The notes under the pieces: generated by a model
The model's input: only the letters and a program-made list of their open reading frames with translations
Database searches by the model: none
Told to the model about the DNA's origin: nothing
Shown: positions 1-9,387 of the stretch, one piece after another
Numbering within the stretch: position 1 is the stretch's first letter
Layout of the letters: every line of letters begins with the position of its first letter
Source: Galeruca laticollis
Taxonomy: Eukaryota; Arthropoda; Insecta; Coleoptera; Chrysomelidae
NCBI GenBank assembly: GCA_963921935.1
Contig: OY998176.1
Coordinates: 180,230,445 to 180,294,444, forward strand
Direction of reading: 5' to 3'
Length of the DNA: 64,000 nt
Translations under genes and position numbers: made by a program

Positions 1-918
1 AAAGTTTGCGTAAATTAGCACGTTCTTCTTGACGAGATCATTTATAATACGACTTTTCACTTTGACATTTTAAAAACCAACTGACTTTTTTGATTTCCAT
101 CATAATCTATCACGTTGCGGGTTGCTATCGAAACTTCTCTATATCGTATGAATTGTATAGATATTGTGTGATTAACGACGATTCACTGTTTATATTACCA
201 TGAAATTTTAAACCGTATATGAAACATGAAAATGACATTTTTGTATTAGAAATTAGCATATAGAGATAAAGATTTTTATACATATGAATATTACCATAAC
301 TTATTTACTATTCATTAAAATTCCTGAAATCCCTTGCATGAAATAACCTAATTACTAACTATATGAAAATTTGACGCGTTTCTTTTAAATTATTTTGAAT
401 TTCATTCTAATTTCAACGGATGCTTTTGAAATTACATCATGTACTGCATTATTAATTTTAATCTCTATTGTATCTGAATCAGATTTCAATATTTTCGATT
501 CTGATGGTTTAAAGAGTATATCGTCTGTTTCAATATCTTTGGTCAGATTTCCTTCAGTATTATAATGAGGATTTTGTTCACTGTTTTTACTATCAGCATC
601 TATAATTAATTTAGACATGTTTTTTTTTACAATTTATAAATATTCGTTAAAATGATGGCTAATAAAGTACAAGATTGAAAAAATCAATATGACTTATTTC
701 AATAACACTGTTAATCCTTATTAAATTGAATAGAACCAAATGAAAGTGCTTCGACTCTTCCCATTTATATTTTAATATATTCAAACTTATTTGATTATAT
801 TAAAATTTAAATCCTTTAATTTTTTAATAATCTCAATTCAATAAATATGTTTCTTTCTCATTTGAATGAAATATCTTAATCTAAATATTTACATAAATTT
901 TGATTCATAATATCATCA
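1..918 (-). repeat. Element 1: 3' LTR, partial (left part outside window)
   Basis: Positions 1-752 match 4941-5691 almost base for base in direct orientation. The right end at 918 finishes in CA just before a C-rich (polypurine on the minus strand) tract at 921-930, as expected for the start of a 3' LTR of a minus-strand retrotransposon. The last 166 bases (753-918) have no partner at the right copy because that copy is cut off by a TA microsatellite at 5693. The left end is beyond the window. If the LTR reading is right, bases left of position 1 should match 4042-4940 and the full LTR is about 1.8 kb. Confidence 0.65.
385..618 (-). CDS. 77-aa acidic ORF inside element 1 LTR (left copy)
   Basis: Small ORF rich in Ser, Asp, Glu and Lys, starting MSKLIIDADS. 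No domain recognised. An almost identical ORF (three substitutions in 77 residues) lies in the other LTR copy at 5325-5558. It reads in the same direction as the CUB/LDLa remnant that follows about 400 bases downstream in the complete copy, so it could be a first exon of that captured gene or only an LTR ORF open by chance. Both copies have stayed open, which is weak support for coding because the copies are young. Confidence 0.35.
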   Translation of the reverse strand: MSKLIIDADSKNSEQNPHYNTEGNLTKDIETDDILFKPSESKILKSDSDTIEIKINNAVHDVISKASVEIRMKFKII

Positions 919-932
919 ATTTCTCCCCCCTA
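919..932 (-). other. Element 1 polypurine tract
   Basis: On the minus strand this reads AGGGGGGAGAAAT and abuts the inferred LTR start. It is in the same place as the GAGGGGGAA tract of element 2 at 7207-7216. Such tracts prime plus-strand synthesis in LTR retrotransposons. Confidence 0.6.
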
Positions 933-971
933 TCCAATTTAAACTCCAAAACGTATATACATCTAACCTAT

Positions 972-1634
972 TTAATTTGACTGTTGATGATACTGGAATA
1001 CACTCTCAATATTAAATATCCCCCTTATTAACCCAGTATCAGGATGTGCCAGCTTATAGCTATTTTGAGCATTTTCATTTACCACTACGTATGGCCCTTC
1101 CAATGGTAATAATAACTTAGCACACATAATATCTTTCCTTTTTGCAACTTGTAATGATTTAATTAAAACTAAATCTCCTTTCTGAAAAACCATTTTTCTT
1201 TTTCCCTTCTTGTTTGCTCTTTTAATGTATCGTTCTGCTTGTTTTTGTAATTTGTTATTCACTTTGTCAAGAATTTCCAACATATGCATGTCTCGGCTCA
1301 CTATCCATTTTCTCTCTGGTAGCTGACCTGTCATTAAAAAGATAGGACATTCTCCTATAATACCATGAGGTGCGTGATTAAGGAATTTATCCACTTGTTT
1401 TAAATTATTTTCCCACTGATCATGTTGCTGATGACATATTCTTAGATATTTTATTATTTCCTTAATATATCGTTCCGCAGGATTTGTTGATGGCTTTCGT
1501 ACACTAATAAAATTTAATTTTATTTTAATCTCTCGGCATATCCTTCCAAATTTGTCACTTTCAAAGTACGTCGCATGATCTAGTATGATAGTCTCAGGTT
1601 TCCCGAATTCTTCTATAAACTGCCATATTTCCAA
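972..1634 (-). pseudogene. Element 1 integrase, C-terminal two thirds
   Basis: The 220-aa frame begins inside the catalytic core of a Ty3/gypsy integrase. The second Asp (LDHATYF) and the Glu (PAERYIKEIIKYL) of the D,D-35-E triad are visible; the zinc-binding HHCC region and first Asp are gone. It continues through the C-terminal DNA-binding part (KGDLVLIKSL, then LEGPYVVVNE) and ends HPDTGLIRGIFNIESVFQYH, which aligns with the end of element 2 integrase. It ends about 50 bases before the LTR. RT and RNase H are absent upstream, so it could not be made as part of a functional Pol. Lineage clearly the same as element 2, but a different family. Confidence 0.85.
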
Positions 1635-1857
1635 CTCTTTTTTATTCTACTCCGCCTAAACAACTTACATGGAACTGGATATGATTTTACTTTAACCTTT
1701 CTCAGTATTCTTCTCCTTAATTTTATCCATATTTTAATTAAGCAACCCTTAGTTACTTCGAAATTCTTTTTGTATACATCTTTAACAATTCATTTATAAA
1801 TTCATAATGTTCTTCTTCACAATCTGACCAATTACCATTACTTTTCACATCTTCTAT
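1635..1857 (-). other. Element 1: RT/RNase H deletion zone
   Basis: In element 2 the stretch between the pre-RT linker and the middle of integrase is about 2.3 kb. Here it is about 220 bases with no recognisable coding sequence. The reverse transcriptase, RNase H and the N-terminal part of integrase have been lost. Confidence 0.6.
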
Positions 1858-2052
1858 TTATTCTATCTCACGCACATAATTATTCACCATTCTAATTTCT
1901 TTTTCATACAATCCTTCATATTTCATCATCAAACTCTTCACTTTCTCTTCATATTCCTTATTTCCACTCATTAACTCCAATTCTACCATAATTCCATTCC
2001 TCTTTATATTCCATAACTTCCTATTATCCTCTTCAATTGCCAATACTTCCAT
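1858..2052 (-). pseudogene. Element 1 Pol linker remnant (between protease and RT)
   Basis: The 64-aa frame ends in a stretch (KYEGLYEKEIRMVNNYVREIE region) that aligns with the segment just before RT in element 2 Pol (KYKYLINEESRIAKDYVHRIK region): same spacing of Lys-Tyr, Glu and Tyr-Val residues. No catalytic function. It shows that the Pol order was kept before the deletion of RT and RNase H. Confidence 0.5.
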
Positions 2053-2179
2053 ATTTACCTCCTTAAATTCAATTATTTAACCATTTAATTCTATCTATCT
2101 ATTCAAAATCAATTATTTCCTTATATTTCATCAATACATCAATAACTATGTCTGTTTCTAACTTCTTCATCGACTATGC

Positions 2180-2452
2180 TTACATATCAACTTCTGTTTC
2201 ATCCTTTAATTCAATCTTAGGTATCATATATTTGCTTAGTTCATATAACTTTCGTCCGTTTGTTCCTATAAATGTAATTATTTCATCCTGTACATCTATT
2301 TTGTTGCTTAATTTCATTTCTATTTTCTTTATCATTTCTTCTATCAAAGTTTCTAAAATCTCTTCTATTCTCACAATACTTGTTGTCATAAATTTTATCT
2401 CCATTTCCATATATTCGTTTTTCATTTCTGTAACTTCTATTTTCATTTCCAT
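2180..2452 (-). pseudogene. Element 1 protease remnant lacking the active site
   Basis: The 90-aa frame has FIGTNGRKLYELSKYMIPKI, which lines up with LVGINEKTLGYTNRSVVTKI of the element 2 aspartic protease. At the place where element 2 has the catalytic DTGS, this copy reads RIEEILETLIEE, so the active-site Asp-Thr-Gly is lost. The alignment is short and by eye. A plus-strand ORF of similar length over the same bases is a shadow. Confidence 0.45.
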
Positions 2453-2649
2453 AATTCATATCAACATGTCTATCATTTATTCTATTATCAATCCATGTTT
2501 ATATAATTTCTATTTAAATATATTTTTAAATATTATTTGTTAATCATAAACCTTTTATTTACTTATCGTTTTTATATCCCTTCCTCACCATGTACAATTC
2601 CTTTTCGTTTCTAGATTTCGTTCCTATAATCCTGTCATATAATTCAATT

Positions 2650-3969
2650 TCATTTTCTTTTCCTAAACTTCGTCTTATTCTCTTCTCTTATTGTTTGACT
2701 CTCTATCGGTTTCCTAAGTTCGATTAAATTTTCCACTATATCCTTTTTAAAATCTTTGTGCCTTATTCGTTTCCTAGATTTCTTTAAATTTTCCACTATG
2801 TTCCTTTTAAATTCATTGCCCCATATCTCATTATCTTCATCATATATTCCTGTTTCTGTACTTTCTTCCCAGAAATGCATTACAATTTGCATCTCAAATT
2901 CTTCCGTATCATTGAACTGATTTTTTATTATTTTCTTCTCCTCCCTAATCTCAATTCCTATTATTTCATTTCCAATTATATTAATAAAAACTCTAGGATC
3001 AATTATTTTCATATTTCTATCAAATTTCACTCTTATTTCGATACTTTCTGTATAAATTAACCGTCCGGCATTTTGTTTTGTGGTTTGTTCTATTTCTTCC
3101 ATAGTATCCTTCAGTTTCCTATTCATCTCCTCCAGTTCCTTATTAAACTGTTTACCCATTGTTTCATTTCGTTCAACGCATGTACCTGTTTTTTCTTCTA
3201 CTAAATCTTCTAAGCCATTGAATTTTTTTTTTACTTTTTCTTGGTAGCTTTGCATTACTTCCTCTATTGTTTGTCCTTGAAATTTAATGTATTCCAATTC
3301 TTTTGTTATATTTTCATTTTGTTTTGCGACTTCAGCCTGAATAGTTCCCGGTAAATTTTCATTTATACATTTCCCTAATTCATGAATTTCTTCCACCATA
3401 TGTTTTTTTATCCCTTCTCTAATTCGGATCTCATTTTCTTGTATTTCTATACGCAAATGTTTATTTTGTTCAAACGTATCTTCCTTCACCTTATCTATCT
3501 GCTTCCTAAATTCTTCATTTTCCTCCCTAAATTTCTTAATTTCCTTCAAACCTTCCATCTTCACCTCTTCTATTTTCTTTTCCATCCTGTTCATGTTTCC
3601 ATTTAAATCATTCATGTTCCCATTCATCTTGTCCATCTTTCCATTCAAATCTCCCCTCATATTATCTATCTTCCCATTCAAATCTCCCCTCATATTATCT
3701 ATCTTCCCATTCAAATCTCCCCTCATATTATCTATCTTCCCATTCAAATTAATTAAAAATTCCATTATTTGATCTCCTCTGCTTACACTATCCTGCCTGT
3801 CTTGTCTACTATCCTGTTGTTCCCTCGATTCTTCACTTTCTTTATCTATTAAGGTTTGTTCCTCTCCATCTAAATCTCCCATTCCACGTCTCCTTTCTTC
3901 TTGTTCCTCATCTGATCTGCCTTCTAAACCTATTTGTTTTCCGTCCCTAAGCATCATTCTCTTTGCCAT
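2650..3969 (-). CDS. Element 1 Gag-like coiled-coil protein (439 aa)
   Basis: Intact frame starting MAKRMMLRDG about 50 bases inside the primer-binding site. Residues ~1-70 are charged; then an 11-residue unit (GDLNGKIDNMR) occurs in tandem; residues ~90-290 are Glu/Lys-rich with heptad spacing, a long coiled coil. Around residue 310 the text VKFDRNMKIIDPRVFINII aligns with the start of the element 2 capsid (KFCGDFRKVHPINFIK). After that the capsid homology fades and the protein ends in a basic, Lys/Arg/Asn-rich tail. So it looks like a Gag N-terminal coiled coil fused to a shortened capsid. No zinc knuckle. It is the only long intact ORF of element 1 and may be expressed from the LTR. Confidence 0.7.
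   Translation of the reverse strand: MAKRMMLRDGKQIGLEGRSDEEQEERRRGMGDLDGEEQTLIDKESEESREQQDSRQDRQDSVSRGDQIMEFLINLNGKIDNMRGDLNGKIDNMRGDLNGKIDNMRGDLNGKMDKMNGNMNDLNGNMNRMEKKIEEVKMEGLKEIKKFREENEEFRKQIDKVKEDTFEQNKHLRIEIQENEIRIREGIKKHMVEEIHELGKCINENLPGTIQAEVAKQNENITKELEYIKFQGQTIEEVMQSYQEKVKKKFNGLEDLVEEKTGTCVERNETMGKQFNKELEEMNRKLKDTMEEIEQTTKQNAGRLIYTESIEIRVKFDRNMKIIDPRVFINIIGNEIIGIEIREEKKIIKNQFNDTEEFEMQIVMHFWEESTETGIYDEDNEIWGNEFKRNIVENLKKSRKRIRHKDFKKDIVENLIELRKPIESQTIREENKTKFRKRK
3641..3750 (-). repeat. 33-bp tandem repeat in Gag coiled coil
   Basis: About three near-identical 33-bp units, each coding for the 11-residue GDLNGKIDNMR. Two degenerate units (LNGKMDKMNGN, LNGNMNRM) follow in the protein, suggesting in-frame expansion by replication slippage. 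The unit length is a multiple of three, so the frame is kept. Confidence 0.85.
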
Positions 3970-4018
3970 TTTAATTGTATCTAATTCTAATGTTTTTAAA
4001 CGAAAAAATTCTTAATTC

Positions 4019-4041
4019 ACCACACGTTGGGCCGCCAAATT
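4019..4041 (-). other. Element 1 primer-binding site
   Basis: The minus strand reads TTTGGCGGCCCAACGTGTGG directly after the inferred 5' LTR end (CCTATACA). Element 2 has a related site (TTTTGTCAGCCCAACGTGG) at the same place. GCCCAACGTG next to an LTR end is typical of insect Ty3/gypsy primer-binding sites. The tRNA was not identified. Confidence 0.6.
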
Positions 4042-4383
4042 TGTATAGGATTCAATAATTATTTATTATTTATTATTTGAAAAATCATTAAACATGTATA
4101 CCAACTCTTTCAAAGGGTAGGGGTTCAAGTGCGCCATTCAAATTTACTCTAATTATTGGTTTGTGAAATTAAAATGAACAAAATTATGATTTCAGGAATT
4201 TTTTTAAAACAGAAATTTACAAACAGAAAATGTGTACAGATATACTACAAAAAAATAAAACTACTATTACTATTGAACAATTAAAATGTTTTTTGAATTA
4301 AGGCCTTTTTTTTAATTTATAGATCTCTAATATAATATTTTAAAATGGTACCTTTTATTTACTAGGTTTGTATCCACTTCAAA

Positions 4384-4960
4384 CTAATCTTCATTTGGAC
4401 ATTTGATAAGCTGAGGACAAAGTTCTGAACAGTTTATTTCGTCTTCGCCTTTTGGACAATTAATGATTCTGTCACATTTGTCTTTATACGGGTCGAAACA
4501 TCTATCTATAGAAATATTACTGCAAGGGGTAGTTGATGAATTACAGATAGCACACCCCGTGAAATCAGAATGGTCTGTACAAACGGAATCTGCTGTTCTA
4601 CAAATATTTGTGGAATTGTAACAACCAGATCAATCCAAACACATAAAAACACTGGGTTATTATATTTTAAAGTTACGGAGAGTTTGTTTCTTGAAGATAG
4701 TACAACAGGTTTGGGTAGTATGTCGTTACTGCACACGTTCAATTGAATATTGTCGAAGTTTCTAATTGACAAGCACGTGGAATTTCTTGAGAAGTTCAAT
4801 TTTAATATTCTTAATGTAGTTATTGTATTTTCTGGTGAAGGTATTACCCAATTACATAAACTATTACTGCTTCTGTCAGATTATATATACTGTATGCTTC
4901 CTTGTAATTCGAACGAGGTCGTTTCTCCACAATAATCCGAAAAGTTTGCGTAAATTAGCA
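4384..4960 (-). pseudogene. CUB domain plus LDL-receptor class A domain, decayed
   Basis: Minus-strand translation from about 4960 reads ANFSDYCGETTSFELQGSI, a TAA stop at 4881-4883, then SNSLCNWVIPSPENTITTL and NSTCLSIRNFDNIQLNVC: the spacing of Cys, CNW and Pro is that of a CUB domain. After a change of frame near 4625 (frameshift or a lost intron) it reads PCSNISIDRCFDPYKDKC then DRIINCPKGEDEINC, a textbook class A repeat with the C-x7-C-x5-C-x8-C spacing and a calcium-cage-like GEDE. It ends LIKCPNED and TAG at 4384-4386. CUB and LDLa are domains of secreted or membrane-bound animal proteins. It has no start and at least two breaks, so it is a remnant. Sequence resemblance to NETO- or LRP12-type proteins is only by domain order. 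Confidence 0.75.
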
Positions 4961-5324
4961 CGTTCTTCTTGACGAGATCAATTATAATACGACTTTTCAC
5001 TTTGACATTTTAAAAACCAACTGACTTTTTTGATTTCCATCATAATCTATCACGTTGCGGGTTGCTATCGAAACTTCTCTATATCGTATGAATTGTATAG
5101 ATATTATGTGATTGACGACGATTCACTGTTTATATTACCATGAAATTTTAAGCCGTATATGAAACATGAAAATGACATTTTTGTATTAGAAAGTAGCATA
5201 TAGAGATAAAGATTTTTATACATATAAATATTAACATAACTTATTTACTATTTATTAAAATTCCTGAAATCCCTTGCATAAAATAACCTAATTACTAACT
5301 ATATGAAAATTTGACGCGTTTCTT

Positions 5325-5558
5325 TTAAATTATTTTGAATTTCATTCTAATTTCAACGGATGCTTTTAAAATTACATCATGTACTGCATTATTAATTTTA
5401 ATCTCTATTGTATCTGAATCAGATTTCAATATTTTCGATTCTGATGGTTCAAAGAGTATATCGTCTGTTTCAATATCTTTGGTCAGATTTTCTTCAGTAT
5501 TATAATGAGGATTTTGTTCACTGTTTTTACTATCAGCATCTATAATTAATTTAGACAT
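5325..5558 (-). CDS. 77-aa acidic ORF inside element 1 LTR (right copy)
   Basis: Second copy of the ORF at 385-618, with three amino-acid differences (Gly to Glu, Lys to Glu, Ser to Leu). Lies upstream, in the same direction, of the CUB/LDLa remnant with about 370 bases between that could be an intron. No signal peptide or membrane segment seen. Function unknown. Confidence 0.35.
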   Translation of the reverse strand: MSKLIIDADSKNSEQNPHYNTEENLTKDIETDDILFEPSESKILKSDSDTIEIKINNAVHDVILKASVEIRMKFKII

Positions 5559-5690
5559 GTTTTTTTTACAATTTATAAAGATTCGTTAAAATGATGGCTA
5601 ATAAAGTACAAGATTGAAAAAATCAATATGACTTATTTCAATAATACTGTTAATCCTTATTAAATTGAATAGAACCAAATGAAAGTGCTT

Positions 5691-5692
<2 letters not shown>

Positions 5693-5762
<70 letters not shown>
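5693..5762. repeat. (TA)n microsatellite
   Basis: About 70 bases of uninterrupted TA between the truncated LTR of element 1 and the LTR of element 2. More TA lies at the other end of element 2 (14523-14560), so element 2 probably inserted into one TA tract. Confidence 0.95.
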
Positions 5763-5765
<3 letters not shown>

Positions 5766-7206
5766 GACGATATTTATTTCTATTGTAATATAAATTTGGA
5801 AAATTAAAATTAAATTTTGTTTAATGTCACTGTCAAATTATAAATTGTCACACTTGGGCTTTAACAAACAGTTTATTTTATCAAATTTGAATTTCTGGGC
5901 TCCGGCTATATAATAATTTTCACTAGATTTAAATTTTAGTTTTATGTAACTTTATCTTAATTGAGAACTCTTTGCTTCCGCACTCTGGGCGTACGGGTTC
6001 AATATCTCATTTTTCCAGACCTATGGCCTCCAACTGTGTCAGACATTCACTATATTATAACACAATAAACTACTCCAAATAAAAAAAAACTAATCAATTC
6101 CAAAATACGTCTATTACTTTGTTAAGTTTGTAATTTTGAATAACGAATTACCAAATTTAAGTTAACAATAAATATACATGAAGAATTAAAGATTATTATT
6201 ATTGGACGTAATAGATGGAATGCATTCTCTCTACTAAATAAAAGAGAAGAAACTTAACCTATAAATTTACAATGAAAAATACTGAACAATGATGATTTCT
6301 CGGACAAAATATTAATAAGACTTGTTACCTTGCAGTTCAATTGTCAAATACACTTAATAAAGGAAATCCTCTTCAATAATTATTGAACTCCTCACTAAAC
6401 CAAAACATAAGGTATGTACCATTTAACTTTTATTATTCTTTTTATAAATTTTGGGAAATTATTCCCTTTACCATTCATATATCTTTCAAATATTTTCTTA
6501 TCTCTTCAATTTACATATCATCCAGCAATGAAATTTTTTTATGTAAAACGAATCCAATTCAGCCTTCCTTCTTTTTCTCTTTATATCTTATATTGTATGT
6601 TCAAAAGACCTCCATTTCATCAATTATATCTCTTTTTTGAAATCTCTGACCTCTTTTAAAATTATTTTAACTCTTGACAGCTCATTCAAAAATTTCTTCC
6701 TGACACTATATTATTTATCTCTTAGTCACCTGGATTTGTATCTTTTGGTTACCGCAAACAATCAGAGAGTAGTCATTAGACAGAACAAGTATCCTTTCTC
6801 CTTACTCATCACTAACTTTCTTCTATAACCTTAAATTGTCACCATTTGTCACCCGCACTTGACAAATATAAATTTTATAACATACTCTGTATGTTCGGTA
6901 AATTACTCTACCTTCCTATAATTAAAATGCTACATAATATCTAAAATAATTTACAATCAATAAAATAATCTTCTATACTCCTGGACTTTGGTCAATGGCT
7001 TGTGAAGGTATGTTTCTATATTACACTGTACCATTTTGATTTCATTTCAATTTCAAAATCTTTACTTAACTTCTGATTAATTACTTAGGTACTTTTCAAA
7101 TTTCTACAGTGTGTGCCAAATTTATCTAATATTTTATAAATCATTTATTGTTATTTGGTACATTATTCTAGCTAAAATTTTCTAAGACAATTTATTTGTC
7201 TTAACA
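5763..7206 (-). repeat. Element 2: 3' LTR (1444 bp)
   Basis: Plus-strand ends TGTGACGA...TTAACA, i.e. TG...CA. Matches 13074-14524 throughout apart from scattered substitutions, a one-base difference in an A run and a 6-base insertion in the other copy near 13840. Several short ORFs in it (for example 6383-6640) recur in the other LTR and are not supported as genes. Confidence 0.95.
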
Positions 7207-7216
7207 TTCCCCCTCA
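7207..7216 (-). other. Element 2 polypurine tract
   Basis: Minus strand GAGGGGGAAT directly before the 3' LTR start TGTTAAGACA. Confidence 0.8.
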
Positions 7217-7333
7217 AGCCTTTAAGCAATTTATATGTTTACAGTAGAAATTCTCAAAGGATTGACCCATACTTGGTAACAAGTTGAACTAAGCAATAAT
7301 AAATAACTTATAACTTCATATACTATTTCTATA

Positions 7334-9387
7334 TTATGTTGATGAGCAACCATGATAATCAAATAACTGATCAATGTTGAATACACCACGTGTATTTCCC
7401 GTCTCTGGATGTACTAGTACATAACTATTCACTCCACCTTTATTATGAATTCTATAAGGACCTTCAAACAAATTATCCACTTTCTTACATTTATCATGTC
7501 TGTGATCAGCAAATCTCAGTGCTCTCAATAATACTAAGTCTCCCTGATTAAAAACTTTCCTATGTTTATTTTTTTTAAATTGTTTTTCTCTATATCTCTT
7601 TTCTCTTATGGACTCTTTTACTCTGGCCTGTTCAATTATCTGATTATAATCAAAATCAATTATCCATGGTCTATCTGAATTTATTCCTTTGAATAGCATA
7701 ATTGGTGAAAATCCTGTATTTATATTTGGACTATTATTTATAAAGAATTCTACATCTGACAATTTATCCTCCCATTCTCTATGATTATAAGAAACCAGTA
7801 GCCTTAAATGTTTAATGACCTCTTTAATTCCCCTCTCAGCTAAATTAGCTTGAGGATGTCTAATACTAGTATATCTATGATTTATTTTATTTTTAATAAA
7901 CCAATTTTGTAATTGTTTACTTCTAAAATATGTAGCATTGTCCATTATACAAGTATCAAATTTTCCATGATCGTTGATAAATTTATTCAAGAAAAATTTT
8001 ACCATCGTTTTATTTGTTTTAGAACATGCATGTAAAGATATGTATTTCGAAAAAACATCTAGAATTACAAAAATATGGAGATTTCCGTGTGTGCTTGGAA
8101 TTAAATTTGAAATAAAGTCTACAGTTATTAGCTCTAGTGGTTTACTAACTATTAAAGATCTTGGTAAATTCGTATAATGCATATTTTTTTCTTTATTGAA
8201 CTGACAAGTAGTACAATTTCTAATTTGTTTTTTTATTAATGATAAATCATTCTTACAATAATAATTCTCTCTAAAACTTAAATGAGTACGTCTAACTCCA
8301 GGATGATTAAAATTACTATGTATTTGATCTATTATTAAATTAGCCAACTCGTCTGTTATTGCATAAATTTCTATTCCATTCATTATTTTAAAATAAATAT
8401 TTTCCTTATATTTTAACCTAGCCTTATCCTTATCTGTTAAACTATTTTGGTTAATTTTAATAGCATCTAACGAAAATATTCCCTGTTCAAATTTTAATTG
8501 ATTAAGTCCAACTTTATGAGTGTTTGGCCTACCAAGGCTTTTCCCTTCCATTCTTGTGATAGCATCTGATACAATATTCAAATGTCCAGGAATAAAAATT
8601 ATTGTAAATGAATACTCTTGCAATAATAGACTCCATCTGTGAATACGAGAATTATTATACCTATTATCTAAGATAGTAGTTAGAGCCTGATTATCTGTCT
8701 CAATTATGAAATGACCACTCAATAAGAAATATCGCAACTTCTTTACACAGAAAATTATACTGAGAAGCTCTAGTTCACTTACTCCATAATTTTTTTCTGC
8801 TTGACGAGTTAAGCGAGAAACAAAAGATATTGGAACTTCTACATTATTTTGTTCCTGTAAAAGCACACCAGCTATTCTTTGTATAGAGGCATCTGTTCTT
8901 AACTTAAAAACTTTTGAATAATCAGGATGATAAATTTTTACGTTTTCATGGAAATCTTCCTTTATGGACTTGAATGATTCCTCCTGTTTATTCGTCCATT
9001 TCCAAGTTACATTTTTCCTTAACAATTCAACAAGTGGTAATTCCTTTTCTGAAAGATTTGGTACCAATCTTTTAAAATAATTTAAAGTTCCCAAGAAACC
9101 TCTTAAAGTTTTTAAATTTGTAGGCCTTTTATAGTCCTTAATCAAACTTATCCTTTGTGGATCCATTTCTATTCCCAATGGAGTTAGTTTGAAACCAAAA
9201 TATATGACTTCTGTTTTAAAAAACGAGCATTTTCCTAAACTAAGCTTGAGACCTGCTGAATCAAGATCCTGTAAGACATTTTTCAAATGAGTAAAATGTT
9301 GATCCTTGTTTTCTGAGAAAATCAAAATATCTTCTACATAATGAATAGTGTAAGCTTCATGTCTTTCTAAGATTTTATACTATTTTA
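7334..9387 (-). pseudogene. Element 2 pol, part 2: end of RT, RNase H, integrase
   Basis: Frame open from about 9387; the first Met gives 663 aa at 9325. The RT active-site motif just upstream reads YVED, not the usual Y-x-D-D (bases near 9334-9345), so catalysis should be lost. RNase H follows (Asp145 in RTDAS, Glu in SELELLS, Asp in ETDNQAL, numbering from 9325). Integrase has the HHCC zinc site (His336, His341, Cys371, Cys374) and the DDE triad (Asp403 in TVDF, Asp462 in MDNATYF, Glu497 in LAERGIKE), then the C-terminal KVFNQGDLVLLRAL and HPETGNTRGVFNI. Integrase and RNase H appear complete. The stop is 127 bases before the LTR. Confidence 0.92.

Larger units (their letters stand above)
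4042..5691 (-). repeat. Element 1: 5' LTR, truncated at its outer end
   Basis: Begins TGTATAGG (plus strand) next to the primer-binding site and matches the left LTR over 4941-5691. The outer ~166 bases are replaced by a TA microsatellite at 5693. The region 4384-4960 holds a CUB/LDLa coding remnant, and 5325-5558 a 77-aa ORF. The stretch 4045-4383 has no gene that I can see and is very AT-rich. The LTR call rests on TG...CA ends, a polypurine tract and a primer-binding site in the right places, plus 750 bp of direct repeat; the rest of the left copy is outside the window. Confidence 0.6.

Noticed and set aside
6383..6828. Overlapping plus-strand ORFs repeated at 13695-14146
   Set aside because: They lie in the two LTRs of element 2, on the strand opposite to the element, overlap each other and lack any domain.
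7206..7336. Possible envelope gene in element 2
   Set aside because: Only 127 bases lie between pol stop and 3' LTR.
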